A stretch of 64,000 nucleotides of DNA, taken from contig NZ_RCHN01000006.1 in assembly GCF_003671495.1 (NCBI RefSeq), forward strand, positions 1-64,000. Direction: 5' to 3'. Within the stretch, counting starts at the first letter, position 1. Every line of letters begins with the position of its first letter. The stretch comes from Ketobacter sp. Its GTDB lineage: Bacteria; Pseudomonadota; Gammaproteobacteria; Pseudomonadales; Ketobacteraceae. Shown piece after piece: positions 1 to 9,682 of this stretch. The notes beneath the pieces are model-generated. The model did not search any database. It saw only the letters and a program-made list of their open reading frames with translations, and was not told the DNA's origin. The position numbers and the translations under genes are program-made.

Positions 1-127
1 ACAAATTCCGTAATTTTTTTTGCCAAATTCTGAACAAATTTCATCGGGCGTCTACACTTATATTGTTAGGTGCTACGGCGTGCGTGAGCTGTAAGTCGCG
101 CACCCTGTGATACGAGGCAAAAAACAG

Positions 128-766
128 ATGGCCGATGATATTCAAATAAACAAACCAAGACGCCGAAATACCAAAGAGAAGATTATTGACGAAGCTGAGG
201 CACTGGCTGCGTTGCATGGTATCGAGCATTTAAAATTGCAGGACGTAGCGGACAAGATCGGTATAAAACTGCCGTCAGTCTACGCTCACTTCAGCGGCCG
301 GGAAGACATTCTCGCTGCCATGGGTGGTCGTATAAGCAAGGGCTTCACGCAGCTCTATGTGGCAAAAGCGGGGGAATCCCCCATCGAGACACTGAAACGT
401 GGTGCCCAGGAAATGCTGATGTTACTGGGCGATCATCCAGCCTACTTCCGCCTCATGTTGCGCGACCAGTCGGTGCCACTGGGTTACGATCCGCTGAATC
501 ACCGGGCCGCAGTCAATCAGAACTTCAGTCTACCCTCCGAGATCAATGACATGCATACCCGCGTGCAAAACCTGATCGACCGCCACTGTGGTGAGGACAG
601 CAAAATCACCGCAGCGGATTTTACCGCCTGCCTGCACGGGTTTATGCTGATGCGCTTGAGCTGGTTGCCCACCCGCAACGACGAGAACGGTAATGTCTAT
701 CTTGAGTACCACTCCATGCAATCCACCGTGGACACCATCATCAACCGCTTGTTGAACGTAAACTGA
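128..766 (+). CDS. TetR/AcrR family transcriptional regulator
   Basis: One-domain DNA-binding repressor of the TetR family, 212 residues. The N-terminal helix-turn-helix is clear (LQDVADKIGIKLPSVYAHF, near residues 38-56), followed by a ligand-binding helical half that I cannot assign to a known ligand. An in-frame ATG lies 21 bases upstream, but GAGG about 11 bases before the ATG at 128 favours the later start. It stands alone, converging on sppA with a shared terminator between them. Target and effector are unknown; the preceding 100 bases are AT-rich and probably carry its promoter. Confidence 0.85.
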   Translation: MADDIQINKPRRRNTKEKIIDEAEALAALHGIEHLKLQDVADKIGIKLPSVYAHFSGREDILAAMGGRISKGFTQLYVAKAGESPIETLKRGAQEMLMLLGDHPAYFRLMLRDQSVPLGYDPLNHRAAVNQNFSLPSEINDMHTRVQNLIDRHCGEDSKITAADFTACLHGFMLMRLSWLPTRNDENGNVYLEYHSMQSTVDTIINRLLNVN

Positions 767-796
767 CACGAGCAGAAACAAACAAAAAGTAATGCA

Positions 797-828
797 TAAA
801 AAAAGGCGCAGTAATCTGCGCCTTTTTT
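797..828. terminator. Bidirectional rho-independent terminator
   Basis: Perfect 6-bp stem (ggcgca/tgcgcc, 805-810 with 817-822), six-base loop, preceded by a run of A and followed by six T. It can end both the TetR transcript (+) and the rluC-HAD-sppA transcript (-). Confidence 0.85.
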
Positions 829-850
829 GTGGATCGGGTTTTCGATCACG

Positions 851-1858
851 CTATTTCAGCGAGACGGTACCAATACCCAGCATCGCCATCACGCGATCTG
901 CCATGGCGACCCCCAAGCGACCGGTGAACGCTTCCAGCGGGCTCACCCGGGGAGTGTAGTCCACCATCTTTTCTTCACCGATAATTTCCCGAGCCACCTG
1001 TCCAGGACTGGCCAACCCATCAATCAAGCCCAACTCCAACGCCTGGCGACCAGACCAGAACAGACCGGAAAACACGACATCATCGTCCTTGATCCGATCA
1101 CCACGCCCTTCTTTGACTGCATCAATAAATTGTTGATGCACATCGGCCAGAATGCCGGCAAAAAATTCCTTCTGCTTGGGATCTTCCGGCTGGAACGGAT
1201 CCAGCATGGCCTTGTTGGTACCGGAAGTGTAAACGCGGCGCTCCACGCCCAATTTTTCCATCGTCCCGACAAAACCAAACCCGTCACTGACCACACCAAT
1301 GGACCCCACCAGACTGGCGGGATCAGCGTAGATTTCGTCGGCCGAGGCGGCAATATAATAAGCGCCGGATGCACCCAGATCCGTAATCACGGCATAGACT
1401 TTCTTCTCAGGATACTCTTTCTTCAGGCGCTGCACTTCCCGGTAGACCAGGCCAGACTGAACCGGGCTGCCACCCGGACTGTTCACCCGCAGGATGATCC
1501 CTTTGGAATGTTCCGCTTTGAAAGCGTCACGAAGCCCTGCCACCAGCCGGTCCGCACTGGCCTCGGTGTCGTCCGCAATCATGCCTTTCAGGTCTACCAA
1601 CGCCACATGGGGCGCGCTGACGCTGATACCGGAAGATCCCCACATTCCGGGATTGAACATCATCAACACCACAAACAAATACAGGAATGTGAGGGATTTG
1701 AAAAAGATGCCCCAGCGACGGGCTTTGCGGTGCTCATCCTGGGAGGACATCACCATTTTTTCAATCAGCTTCCACTCTTTACTGGAACGTGGCCGATTGA
1801 AACGCCCCCGCTCATTGCGCTGCTGATAGCTTTTATTGCTGTTTTGATCTTCTGTCAT
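851..1858 (-). CDS. sppA: Signal peptide peptidase SppA-type, family S49 serine protease
   Basis: Inner-membrane serine protease of family S49 (ClpP-like fold), which degrades signal peptides left after secretion. Single-domain (short) form of 335 residues with one N-terminal membrane segment at about 49-68. The nucleophile is Ser164 in GASGAYY and the general base is probably Lys216 in SGTNKAMLDPF, giving the Ser-Lys dyad of the family; SPGGS at 127-131 supplies the oxyanion glycines. It is last in the gene order rluC-HAD-sppA, 11 bases after the HAD stop, the same arrangement as I recall in Pseudomonas. Confidence 0.9.
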   Translation of the reverse strand: MTEDQNSNKSYQQRNERGRFNRPRSSKEWKLIEKMVMSSQDEHRKARRWGIFFKSLTFLYLFVVLMMFNPGMWGSSGISVSAPHVALVDLKGMIADDTEASADRLVAGLRDAFKAEHSKGIILRVNSPGGSPVQSGLVYREVQRLKKEYPEKKVYAVITDLGASGAYYIAASADEIYADPASLVGSIGVVSDGFGFVGTMEKLGVERRVYTSGTNKAMLDPFQPEDPKQKEFFAGILADVHQQFIDAVKEGRGDRIKDDDVVFSGLFWSGRQALELGLIDGLASPGQVAREIIGEEKMVDYTPRVSPLEAFTGRLGVAMADRVMAMLGIGTVSLK

Positions 1859-1869
1859 GAAAGTTTCCC

Positions 1870-2526
1870 TTACACTGCTTGGTGTAACCAGTTCGATAGC
1901 GACGCAACGCTATCCACACATACTTTAGGATGATGGCGTTGGAGGCGAGTTATATCATGGGCACCCCAGGTAACGCCAACCGAGTCCACGCCGGCACGTC
2001 GGGCCATTTCCAGATCAAACTCCGTATCACCCACCATGACCGCCTGATCCGGGTTTAAACCGTGCATGGCCAGAATCTCCAGCAGCATATCCGGTTCTGG
2101 TTTGGAACGGGTTTCATCGGCACAGCGGGAGCTGTGGAACAGGGACTCCACACCGTGGGCAGCAAACACCCGGGACAACCCTTTCCGGCTCTTGCCGGTT
2201 GCCACGCTCAGCAGCGCCCCTTTGGCACTGAGGCTGCCCAGCATCTCGGGTATCCCCCCGTAAAATGGGCTGGGCGTGGACTCAGCTACAACGTAGTGAT
2301 GGGAATATCGCTCCCGCATCTGTGCCACCTGATGTCCATCCAGCTGGGGATGCAGACGCTGGATAGCGATGTCCAGGGCCAGGCCCACCACATCGTGTAC
2401 CTGCTGGTCGGTAGCGGGCGTCAGCGCCAGATCCCGAGCCGCTGCCTGCATACAATCCGCTATTCGGCTCAGCGAGTTCATCAGGGTTCCATCCCAATCG
2501 AATACAATCAGTTGATACTGGGACAT
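1870..2526 (-). CDS. HAD-superfamily phosphatase (Gph-like, HAD-IA)
   Basis: Soluble Mg2+-dependent hydrolase of the haloacid dehalogenase superfamily, 218 residues. Motif I is DWDGT at 10-14 (nucleophile Asp10, acid/base Asp12), motif II is VATGKS, and motifs III/IV are the late Lys followed by GDTEFDLEMA. A cap of helices between motif I and II marks subclass IA, as in phosphoglycolate phosphatase; the natural substrate cannot be read from the sequence. It sits 4 bases downstream of rluC and 11 bases upstream of sppA, so the three are probably cotranscribed. Confidence 0.85.
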   Translation of the reverse strand: MSQYQLIVFDWDGTLMNSLSRIADCMQAAARDLALTPATDQQVHDVVGLALDIAIQRLHPQLDGHQVAQMRERYSHHYVVAESTPSPFYGGIPEMLGSLSAKGALLSVATGKSRKGLSRVFAAHGVESLFHSSRCADETRSKPEPDMLLEILAMHGLNPDQAVMVGDTEFDLEMARRAGVDSVGVTWGAHDITRLQRHHPKVCVDSVASLSNWLHQAV

Positions 2527-2530
2527 ACTG

Positions 2531-3475
2531 CTACAACCTGCTTAAAAAGCTGTTTAACTCTTCGGGCAATGGCGCATTGAATACCCGTTTCTGCCCCGCC
2601 GCGTCTTCCAACTCCAGCCCGGCGGCATGCAAAAACAGGCGCTTGAGCCCTTTCTCCTCGAAATACCCGGCCTGTTCCCGATGCAGGTACTTGTCATCAC
2701 CGGCAATGGGATGGCCGGCAAACTGGGCATGCACCCGGATCTGATGGGTGCGACCGGTGACCGGCTTGGCCTCTACCAGGGTGGCGTTGCTGTACAGCTC
2801 CAGTTGGCGAAACAGCGTCAGGGAAGGTTTGCCATCGGCAGAAACCCGCACAATACGCTCACCGGATGCCAGCTGGAACTTTCTGAGGGGGGCCTCGATG
2901 CGATGCTCCAGACCATTCCAGCGCCCCCACAACAGGGCCAGATAGGTTTTCTGCATGTTGCCCTGGCGCAGATCGTCGTGCAGCTTTTTGAGCACGCTGC
3001 GCTTCTTGGCCACCATCAGGCAACCGGAGGTGTCCCGGTCCAGGCGGTGGACCAATTCCAGGAAGCGCTGTGCCGGGCGCATCTGGCGCAGGGCCTCGAT
3101 CACCCCCAGACTCACTCCGCTACCACCGTGCACCGCCAGACCGCTGGGCTTATTGATCACGATCAGGCCGTCATCCTCGTACAAAATGGCGGCTTCCAAC
3201 TGGGATTTCAAGCTGTCCCCCACAAACGGGGCAACCTCAGCAACGGGCTTGGTTCGCGCCGGGGGCACCCTCACCAGGTCCCCTTGGTTGAGCTTGTACT
3301 CCGGCTTGGTACGGCCCTTGTTCACCCGCACTTCACCCTTGCGAATCATGCGGTAAATGGCTGATTTTGGGACACCTTTTAGCCGGCTCACCAGAAAATT
3401 ATCGAGTCGTTGCCCGTGTTGGTCTTCCGTTACGGTAACCATGGCCACGGAGGGGCGTTTATCTGTACTGCTCAT
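2531..3475 (-). CDS. rluC: 23S rRNA pseudouridine(955/2504/2580) synthase RluC
   Basis: RluA-family pseudouridine synthase, 314 residues. An N-terminal S4 RNA-binding domain (about 17-75, with the start QRLDNFLVSRL) precedes the catalytic domain; the active-site motif HRLDRDTSGCLMVAKK carries the catalytic Asp. Length and S4 domain match RluC. It is transcribed divergently from rne across a long leader, the arrangement found in E. coli and Pseudomonas. First gene of rluC-HAD-sppA. Confidence 0.92.
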   Translation of the reverse strand: MSSTDKRPSVAMVTVTEDQHGQRLDNFLVSRLKGVPKSAIYRMIRKGEVRVNKGRTKPEYKLNQGDLVRVPPARTKPVAEVAPFVGDSLKSQLEAAILYEDDGLIVINKPSGLAVHGGSGVSLGVIEALRQMRPAQRFLELVHRLDRDTSGCLMVAKKRSVLKKLHDDLRQGNMQKTYLALLWGRWNGLEHRIEAPLRKFQLASGERIVRVSADGKPSLTLFRQLELYSNATLVEAKPVTGRTHQIRVHAQFAGHPIAGDDKYLHREQAGYFEEKGLKRLFLHAAGLELEDAAGQKRVFNAPLPEELNSFLSRL

Positions 3476-4374
3476 GAGGAATCAAGGACTTATAGCTATC
3501 TGTTTGATGAGGTTAAGATTTCCTGCTATATTGCGATGAGCCTATAAAAGCGGCGGGCAAGGCATAATCAGGTACGTTCCCGGATGATCCTTGCCATTTG
3601 CAGCTAAGATCAGGGAGGCTGCATATTCTAACCAGAATACCGGCAATCACCTAATTATCCTGCACCCCGCTCCAACAGGTTACTATTGGTCGCACCACCG
3701 TGCCTGCCCCGCAGTTTAGATGTAAACCGAATGTGCAGCTCAGGATCGACCAAAACATTATCCAACGTGGGCTCATCAGCGTTGCCAATGGCTAAGACCC
3801 GGCAGCTGACCCCAACCGACGATGATCGCTGCCCTGCAGCAAACCGCCAAACACGGTGGAACCAGTAACCGGCACCCCAGTGTCCTGTGATCGTTCCTGA
3901 ACGGATTGGCTCAAGTAAAAAATGGTACGTTGTGCGTCCCGCTTCGGGATTGTACACGTGAATGTTAAACACGCGTTTAACAGAGATTAAGAGACAAGAT
4001 TGTTTGTCTGGCCTGATTCAAACAAACGCTCCATAAGTCCATTGCACAGACGCTATCACACAGTGCAATCAAAAATGGAGCATCACGGCCAGACGAAGGT
4101 AACCCGAGCAGCTGGATTCATTCGTTTGTACCGCTGTTCAACCCGGCGAAAAGTCATTAACCGGTACTGGCTGCAACAGAGTTCATACCGGACACAGCGT
4201 GTGACCCAACCCATGCACAACATAAGACATGGTGTTGCCACAGTTGCCTGCCATTATGATGGGTCAGGCCGCTGATCTGCAGTGATGTTGCTCAGATCGG
4301 TTGATAATCCGCTTTCCCGCCCGTAATCCGTCTCCTGTCCTGTTGATCGCATTGATTGCTGGATAACAATCTGC
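3476..4374 (+). promoter_or_regulatory. Long structured intergenic region / rne leader
   Basis: About 900 bases between divergent rluC and rne, with no convincing gene: the short open frames have no ribosome binding site and no recognisable domain. The half nearest rne is rich in inverted repeats: gttaaac/gtttaac (3964-3981), a three-step nested stem (4006-4094), ccggta/taccgg (4161-4191) and gatctg/cagatc (4274-4298). In E. coli the rne leader is also long and folded, and RNase E acts on it to limit its own mRNA; by analogy this is a candidate autoregulatory leader. I could not place the promoter with confidence. Confidence 0.6.
4006..4094 (+). promoter_or_regulatory. Nested stem-loop in rne leader
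   Basis: Three collinear perfect stems: gtctggcc 4006-4013 with ggccagac 4087-4094; gctccat 4028-4034 with atggagc 4075-4081; attgcac 4041-4047 with gtgcaat 4063-4069, closing a 15-base loop. Internal bulges of 6 to 14 bases separate them. No T-run follows, so it is not a terminator. Confidence 0.65.
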
Positions 4375-7326
4375 ATGAAAAGAATGCTGATTAACGCAAC
4401 CCACTCGGAAGAGCTGCGCGTTGCCTTGGTCGATGGACAACGCCTTTACGATTTGGACATCGAACACCGAACACGAGAACAGAAAAAATCCAATATCTAC
4501 AAAGGTCGCATCACCCGCATTGAACCCAGTCTGGAAGCCGCGTTCGTGGATTTCGGATCTGAGCGCCACGGCTTTCTGCCTTTAAAGGAAATCTCCCGGG
4601 AATACTTCACCAAGAACCCCAAAGACGTCCAGGGTCGTTTTACGATCAAGGACGTGATCAAGGAAGGTCAGGAAGTCATCCTGCAGGTAGGCAAAGAAGA
4701 GCGTGGTAACAAGGGTGCCGCCCTTTCCACCTTTATCAGCCTGGCTGGCCGCTACCTGGTGCTGATGCCGAACAACCCTCGGGCCGGTGGTATTTCTCGC
4801 CGGATCGACGGTGATGATCGCGCAGCCCTGCGTGATGTGATGAACGGCCTGAACATTCCCCAGGATATGGGGGTCATTATCCGTACGGCCGGTATCGGTC
4901 GCAGCGTGGAAGAACTGCAGTGGGATCTGGATTACCTGCTGACCCTGTGGAGCTCCATTACTGAAGCGTCTGAAAAACGCCAGGCCCCCTTCCTGATCTA
5001 TCAGGAAAGCAACGTCATCATCCGGGCGGTGCGGGATTACCTGCGCCAGGACATCGGCGAAGTGTTGATTGATACACCTCAGGTCCATCAGGAAGCCCTG
5101 AATTTCGTACGCCAGGTGATGCCCCAGTACGAAAACAAGATCAAGCTGTATAGCGACAACATCCCGCTGTTCAACCGCTACCAGATCGAATCCCAGATCG
5201 AGACCGCCTTTGAGCGCGAAGTGAAACTGCCCTCCGGCGGATCCATCGTGATCGACCCGACGGAAGCCCTGGTGTCCATCGACATCAACTCTTCCAAGGC
5301 TACCAAGGGCGCGGACATCGAAGAAACCGCCCTCATGACCAACCTGGAAGCGGCCGACGAAATCGCCCGTCAGTTGCGCCTGCGGGACATCGGCGGCCTG
5401 ATTGTGGTGGACTTCATCGACATGAACGCCAACCGCAACCAGCGCGAAGTGGAAAACCGCATGCGCGATGCTCTGGAGCTGGACCGGGCCAGGGTTCAGG
5501 TAGGGCGCATTTCCCGCTTTGGACTGATGGAGCTGTCCCGTCAGCGTCTGCGTCCGTCCCTGGGTGAGACCAGCGGTCACATCTGCCCCCGTTGCAACGG
5601 GGTCGGCTTCATTCGCGACCTGCATTCGCTGTCTCTCAACATCATGCGCCTGATTGAAGAAGAGGCACTGAAAGAGAACAGCAGCGAAATTCACGCCCGG
5701 GTACCGGTCAATGTGGCCACCTACCTGCTGAACGAAAAGCGCGACAACATTGTGGCCATCGAGGCCCGCAACAAGGTGCGCGTTCTGGTGCTGCCCAGCC
5801 CCAACCTGGAGACCCCTCACTTTGAGGTCAGCCGCTTCCGCAGCGACCAGGTGGAAGGCGAAGCCACCGCCAGTTACGAGCTGATCGACGCCGCCGACGA
5901 GGTGGAAGAGGAACTGCTGGCCCCCGGTGAAAGCCCGATTCATCGCCAGGAGCAGGCTGCGGTTCAGATGATCCAGCCGAACACGCCGGCACCAACCCCG
6001 ATTGTGAAGAAAGACCCCAGTTTCTTCTCCCGTCTGTTTGCCTGGTTTATCCAGCTGTTCAGCAGCAACGAGCAGGAGGAAAGCAAGCCGGACCAGAAGC
6101 AGGGACAACAGAATCGCAATCAGCGGAACACCCGCAACAACAACCAGCGTGGTAACCGCAACCAGAAGGGCCGCAACCGTCGCGATGAAAAGCCATCCCG
6201 AGATGACAAGTCCCGCGATGACAACAAGGCCAAAGATAAAGACAAGGACAACGACACCCGCAACAAGCGCAAGGAATCCTCTGACAAAGATTCGGCCAGA
6301 GACTCAGGCAGAGAGTCTGGCAGGGACAACCAGGGCCGCGAGCAGAAACAGGGCCGCGGACGGGGTCGCAACCAGAAACGGGATCAGCAGGAACCCCGTG
6401 AGCCAAGAGCGGACAGCAAACAGAAAGCGGACGAGTCCGGTGATGATGGCCAGGATTCCGGTAATGCTCGCCGCGGCCGCCGTCGCAGCCCCAGCGATAA
6501 TCGCCGCCGACGCCAGAACAAGGCGCAGGCCAACGAGCGTGACAACACCAACGCAGACCCGGCGACCGCTGAAAAAGCGCCCTCCCCGGCGGATGCCAAG
6601 CCCGTTCAGGCTGAAGTAAAGCCTGCGCAGGCCGAGAAACCTGCTCGGGAAGACAAGCCTGCGAAAGCGGAGAAGACGGAATCAGCGGAATCTGCGGGCA
6701 AGCCCCAAAGCCAGCCCAAAGCCGCAGAGGCCCAGGCGCCCGCTCAGGCACCCGAAGAGAAGGCGGCTCCAGCAGCTCAGTCGCAACCTGCGCCCCAGGA
6801 CAAAGCCCCGGTGGCGACTAAGCAGGAATCTGCCGAAAAGCCACAAGCAGCGGCTAAGCCACAGGCGCCTGCAGCCCCTGAGCAAGCGCAAGCGGCCAAA
6901 CCGGTGGATGCCAAGCCCGCGGTGGCACCCAAGCCTCAGGCTACCCAAGCAGAAGCGCCCAAACCGGCATCGGCACCGACCGAAAAAGCGCAACCGGCTC
7001 CTCAACCTCCCGCCGCGGTGAAAGCGGAGCCAAAGCCGGAAGCCAAAGCGCCGGAGAACAAGGCTCCCGTCGCAAAAGCCCCAGAAGCCAAAGCACCGGA
7101 AGCTAAAGCCCCGGAAGCCAAGACCACAGCAGCGCCCAGCGCCCCTGCGGTCAGCACCGCGGTGGTGAAACCGGTCTCAACACCGGCTGCGGAGCAGTCC
7201 GCCGCCAGTGATGCTGACCAGCCGGCACAACGGGCGGCGAATGACCCTCGGGAAATTCGCCGTCGTCAGCGGGAAGACGCCAAAGCGGCCAGCGGCAGTG
7301 AAGCGGTAGCGAAAAAAGAAGACTGA
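4375..7326 (+). CDS. rne: Ribonuclease E
   Basis: Endoribonuclease that starts most mRNA decay and matures rRNA and tRNA; scaffold of the degradosome at the inner membrane. 983 residues. N-terminal catalytic half: S1 domain about 35-125, DNase I-like domain with metal ligands Asp303 and Asp346, and the Zn-link CPRC at 404-407, all at the same numbers as in E. coli. A short amphipathic segment near 548-564 ([13 protein letters not shown]) fits the membrane-targeting helix. The C-terminal half is disordered: an Arg/Asn/Asp-rich RNA-binding stretch, then about 250 residues of Ala/Pro/Lys/Glu with short KAPEA repeats. The scaffold's partner sites cannot be read by eye. Confidence 0.97.
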   Translation: MKRMLINATHSEELRVALVDGQRLYDLDIEHRTREQKKSNIYKGRITRIEPSLEAAFVDFGSERHGFLPLKEISREYFTKNPKDVQGRFTIKDVIKEGQEVILQVGKEERGNKGAALSTFISLAGRYLVLMPNNPRAGGISRRIDGDDRAALRDVMNGLNIPQDMGVIIRTAGIGRSVEELQWDLDYLLTLWSSITEASEKRQAPFLIYQESNVIIRAVRDYLRQDIGEVLIDTPQVHQEALNFVRQVMPQYENKIKLYSDNIPLFNRYQIESQIETAFEREVKLPSGGSIVIDPTEALVSIDINSSKATKGADIEETALMTNLEAADEIARQLRLRDIGGLIVVDFIDMNANRNQREVENRMRDALELDRARVQVGRISRFGLMELSRQRLRPSLGETSGHICPRCNGVGFIRDLHSLSLNIMRLIEEEALKENSSEIHARVPVNVATYLLNEKRDNIVAIEARNKVRVLVLPSPNLETPHFEVSRFRSDQVEGEATASYELIDAADEVEEELLAPGESPIHRQEQAAVQMIQPNTPAPTPIVKKDPSFFSRLFAWFIQLFSSNEQEESKPDQKQGQQNRNQRNTRNNNQRGNRNQKGRNRRDEKPSRDDKSRDDNKAKDKDKDNDTRNKRKESSDKDSARDSGRESGRDNQGREQKQGRGRGRNQKRDQQEPREPRADSKQKADESGDDGQDSGNARRGRRRSPSDNRRRRQNKAQANERDNTNADPATAEKAPSPADAKPVQAEVKPAQAEKPAREDKPAKAEKTESAESAGKPQSQPKAAEAQAPAQAPEEKAAPAAQSQPAPQDKAPVATKQESAEKPQAAAKPQAPAAPEQAQAAKPVDAKPAVAPKPQATQAEAPKPASAPTEKAQPAPQPPAAVKAEPKPEAKAPENKAPVAKAPEAKAPEAKAPEAKTTAAPSAPAVSTAVVKPVSTPAAEQSAASDADQPAQRAANDPREIRRRQREDAKAASGSEAVAKKED

Positions 7327-7345
7327 TCCACCGCCGCGAACCACG

Positions 7346-7382
7346 AAAAAGCCCACCCGGGGTAACCAGGGTGGGCTTTTTT
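7346..7382. terminator. Terminator between rne and murB
   Basis: Stem gcccaccc (7351-7358) with gggtgggc (7369-7376), ten-base loop, A-run before and six T after. Works for rne (+) and for the exbB-to-murB transcript (-). Confidence 0.9.
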
Positions 7383-7399
7383 ATGAATGCCGGATCAGG

Positions 7400-8425
7400 T
7401 CATAATACTCGAGGTTCGATTTCAAGATTCACACCCCAACGATCTCGGACAGAACGCTGGATTTCAGCCGCCAGGGCCATCAGATCCCCGCTTGCCGACC
7501 CTTCATTAATCAACACCAGAGCCTGTCGATCATGCACCCTGGCCTGTCCCCATTGCCGGCCCTTCCAACCCAGTCGGTCAATCAGCCAGCCGGCCGCCAG
7601 CTTCACGCGACCATCGGTCTGTGGATAGGCCACCAGCCCGGGCTCACTGGCAACCAACTGCTCATATTGCTGCTGCGACACCACCGGGTTTTTGAAAAAG
7701 CTGCCCACATTGGGCTGCTGTGCCGGGTCCGGCAGTTTTTCTGAGCGAATCCGAATGATGATCTGTCGCAGCTGGGCCGGGGTCATCAGGTGACAATCGT
7801 ATCCCCACTCCTCCGCCCGTTGGCGGATCTCACCGTAACCCAGTTTGGGATGGGCGGTTTTACTCAGTCGCAGGCGTACCGACAGAATGATCTGGCGATC
7901 CTGCTGCTCGCGCTTGAATACGCTGTCCCGATAGCCGAACCCACACTGCTCCAATGTGAATACCCGCTCAGACAAATCACTGCGCTGCAGAGTGGTCACC
8001 TGCACCAACACATCCTTCAGCTCGACACCGTAGGCACCAATATTCTGGATAGGCGCAGCACCCACCGTACCCGGTATCCAACTGAGATTCTCCAATCCAT
8101 ACCATCCCCTGTCCACACAGGTGGCTACCAGCCGGTCCCAATGCTCGCCGGCCCCCACCTCCAGCACGACACCATCAGCGGTCTCCTCCAGCAGCGTCAC
8201 CCCTTCGATGCAGTTGTGAATCACCAGGCCACTGAAATCCGAAGTCAGCACCAAATTGCTGCCCCCACCCAACACCAGCAACGGTTCGCCAGCGGAGTCA
8301 TGCAGAAGTTGATGCAATTGCGCCTGATTCTGTACCGCACAAAAGCGGGCGGCACGGACGTTGATGGACAGAGTGTTATAGGGCTGAAGGGAGATCTGAT
8401 GCTGGACCTGGACTGAGGCTGTCAC
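7400..8425 (-). CDS. murB: UDP-N-acetylenolpyruvoylglucosamine reductase MurB
   Basis: NADPH-dependent flavoenzyme reducing UDP-GlcNAc-enolpyruvate to UDP-MurNAc, a committed cytoplasmic step of peptidoglycan synthesis. 341 residues: FAD-binding PCMH domain (GGGSNLVL at 53-60; IPGTVGAAPIQNIGAYG at 118-134) and the C-terminal MurB domain with GSFFKNP at 241-247, whose Ser242 is the proton donor. Size and the GYRDS loop fit the type I (E. coli-like) form. GTG start overlapping the stop of the upstream phosphatase gene by 4 bases (gtga), which implies translational coupling. Confidence 0.95.
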   Translation of the reverse strand: MTASVQVQHQISLQPYNTLSINVRAARFCAVQNQAQLHQLLHDSAGEPLLVLGGGSNLVLTSDFSGLVIHNCIEGVTLLEETADGVVLEVGAGEHWDRLVATCVDRGWYGLENLSWIPGTVGAAPIQNIGAYGVELKDVLVQVTTLQRSDLSERVFTLEQCGFGYRDSVFKREQQDRQIILSVRLRLSKTAHPKLGYGEIRQRAEEWGYDCHLMTPAQLRQIIIRIRSEKLPDPAQQPNVGSFFKNPVVSQQQYEQLVASEPGLVAYPQTDGRVKLAAGWLIDRLGWKGRQWGQARVHDRQALVLINEGSASGDLMALAAEIQRSVRDRWGVNLEIEPRVL

Positions 8426-8889
8426 AACTCATCCTGCAAACGTTGCAGCAGGCCATCGCAGGCGTCTTCCACCAGATCGAGCACATAATCGAAGCCTTCA
8501 GCACCACCGTAGTACGGATCAGGCACTTCCCGTTCGTCAGTGGAGCTGTATTTCAGAAACAATTGAATCTTGGGGTGGTGATGTTCTGCCGCCCGCCGTT
8601 TGAGGTCGGCGAAGTTGGACTTATCCATGGCCAGTATATAGTCGTACTCTTCAAAGTCCTGATCGCACACCTGGCGCCCGCGCAAATCAGCCATGGGGTA
8701 ACCGCGCTTTTGTGCCGCCTCCGTTGCCCGGCGGTCAGGGGGTTCCCCCACGTGATAACCGGCCGTACCACAGGAATCGTGAACGATCCGCTGCTCCAAC
8801 CCCAACTGATTCACCTTGGCGCGAAAAACCGCCTCCGCAGTGGGCGATCGGCAAATGTTCCCCAGACAGACAAATAACACTTTCTTCAC
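8422..8889 (-). CDS. Low-molecular-weight protein-tyrosine phosphatase
   Basis: Cytoplasmic LMW-PTP, 155 residues. The P-loop CLGNICRS at 8-15 (Cys8 nucleophile, Arg14) is at the extreme N terminus and the general-acid loop VPDPYYGG is near the C terminus. I chose the GTG at 8889, which has GGGAG 6 bases upstream and gives the usual N terminus MKKVLFVCLGN; a TTG 18 bases earlier is less likely. Lies between kdsB and murB, as I recall for Pseudomonas. Its substrate is not evident; some LMW-PTPs act on tyrosine kinases of polysaccharide export, but no such kinase is in the window. Confidence 0.88.
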   Translation of the reverse strand: MKKVLFVCLGNICRSPTAEAVFRAKVNQLGLEQRIVHDSCGTAGYHVGEPPDRRATEAAQKRGYPMADLRGRQVCDQDFEEYDYILAMDKSNFADLKRRAAEHHHPKIQLFLKYSSTDEREVPDPYYGGAEGFDYVLDLVEDACDGLLQRLQDEL

Positions 8890-8910
8890 GGCTGCTCCCG
8901 GCTGCAATCG

Positions 8911-9675
8911 TTATTGGGAGAATAAGGCCCGCACCCGCTCCAGATCCGCCGGAGTATCCACTCCCGCCGGTGGGGTGACGACCGCCTGCTCCACATGAAT
9001 TTTGACCCCATGCCACATGGCCCGCAATTGCTCCAGGCACTCGGTTTTTTCCAACGCACAGGGGCCCCACTGCACAAAGTCGTGCAACAGGCTGACCCGG
9101 TAGCCGTAGATCCCGATATGCCGTTGCACCGCCATGTGCGCCGGCAAGGCACCGGAGCGCTGCGCCATATCATAGCTGTCCCGACCAAAGGGAATGGGGG
9201 CACGACTGAAATAGAGGGCATATCCGTGGACGTCGGCCACCACTTTTACCGCGTTGGGATCAAATACCTTTTCGATCTCGTCAATGGGCTCACTGAGGGT
9301 GGAAATACCCGCACTGGATTGCGCCAGATTCCTGGCCACCTGATCGATCACCGCCGGTGGAATCAACGGCTCATCCCCCTGCACGTTCACCACGATATCC
9401 TCATCAGCCAGGCCCAGCTGAGTCACCACCTCCTGCAGACGGTCGGTACCGGATTCATGATCCGGCCGGGTCATAACCACGTTGGCACCGAACTGTTTGG
9501 CCGCCGTCTCGATGCGGGTGTCATCCGTGGCGATGATCACCTCCGCCGCCTGACTGCGACAGGCCTGCTCATACACGCGCTGTATCATGGGTTTGCCGGC
9601 AATATCCTGCAGTGGCTTGCCAGGCAGTCGGGTGGATGCATAGCGGGCTGGTATGATGACGCGATATTCAGTCAT
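8911..9675 (-). CDS. kdsB: 3-deoxy-manno-octulosonate cytidylyltransferase
   Basis: Activates KDO as CMP-KDO for attachment to lipid A. 254 residues after choosing the ATG at 9675 ([25 protein letters not shown] just upstream), matching the family length; the frame is open 15 codons further up but without support. Nucleotidyltransferase signature [13 protein letters not shown] at about 10-22 and the [10 protein letters not shown] motif holding the metal-binding Asp are intact. It starts 7 bases after the lpxK stop. The small Trm112-like gene that separates lpxK and kdsB in Pseudomonas is not present here. Confidence 0.95.
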   Translation of the reverse strand: MTEYRVIIPARYASTRLPGKPLQDIAGKPMIQRVYEQACRSQAAEVIIATDDTRIETAAKQFGANVVMTRPDHESGTDRLQEVVTQLGLADEDIVVNVQGDEPLIPPAVIDQVARNLAQSSAGISTLSEPIDEIEKVFDPNAVKVVADVHGYALYFSRAPIPFGRDSYDMAQRSGALPAHMAVQRHIGIYGYRVSLLHDFVQWGPCALEKTECLEQLRAMWHGVKIHVEQAVVTPPAGVDTPADLERVRALFSQ

Positions 9676-9682
9676 GGTGCTC

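Noticed and set aside
827..1933. 368-codon open frame on + strand opposite sppA
   Set aside because: It mirrors a well-supported S49 peptidase gene, reads as low-plausibility protein rich in His, Gln and Arg, and has no domain. A product of GC-rich codon use.
3655..4275. Two open frames (about 100 and 90 codons) in the rne leader
   Set aside because: No ribosome binding site, random-looking composition, and they cross the hairpins that better explain the region.
4582..6108. 508-codon open frame opposite rne
   Set aside because: Antisense shadow of the highly conserved RNase E catalytic half; no recognisable motif.
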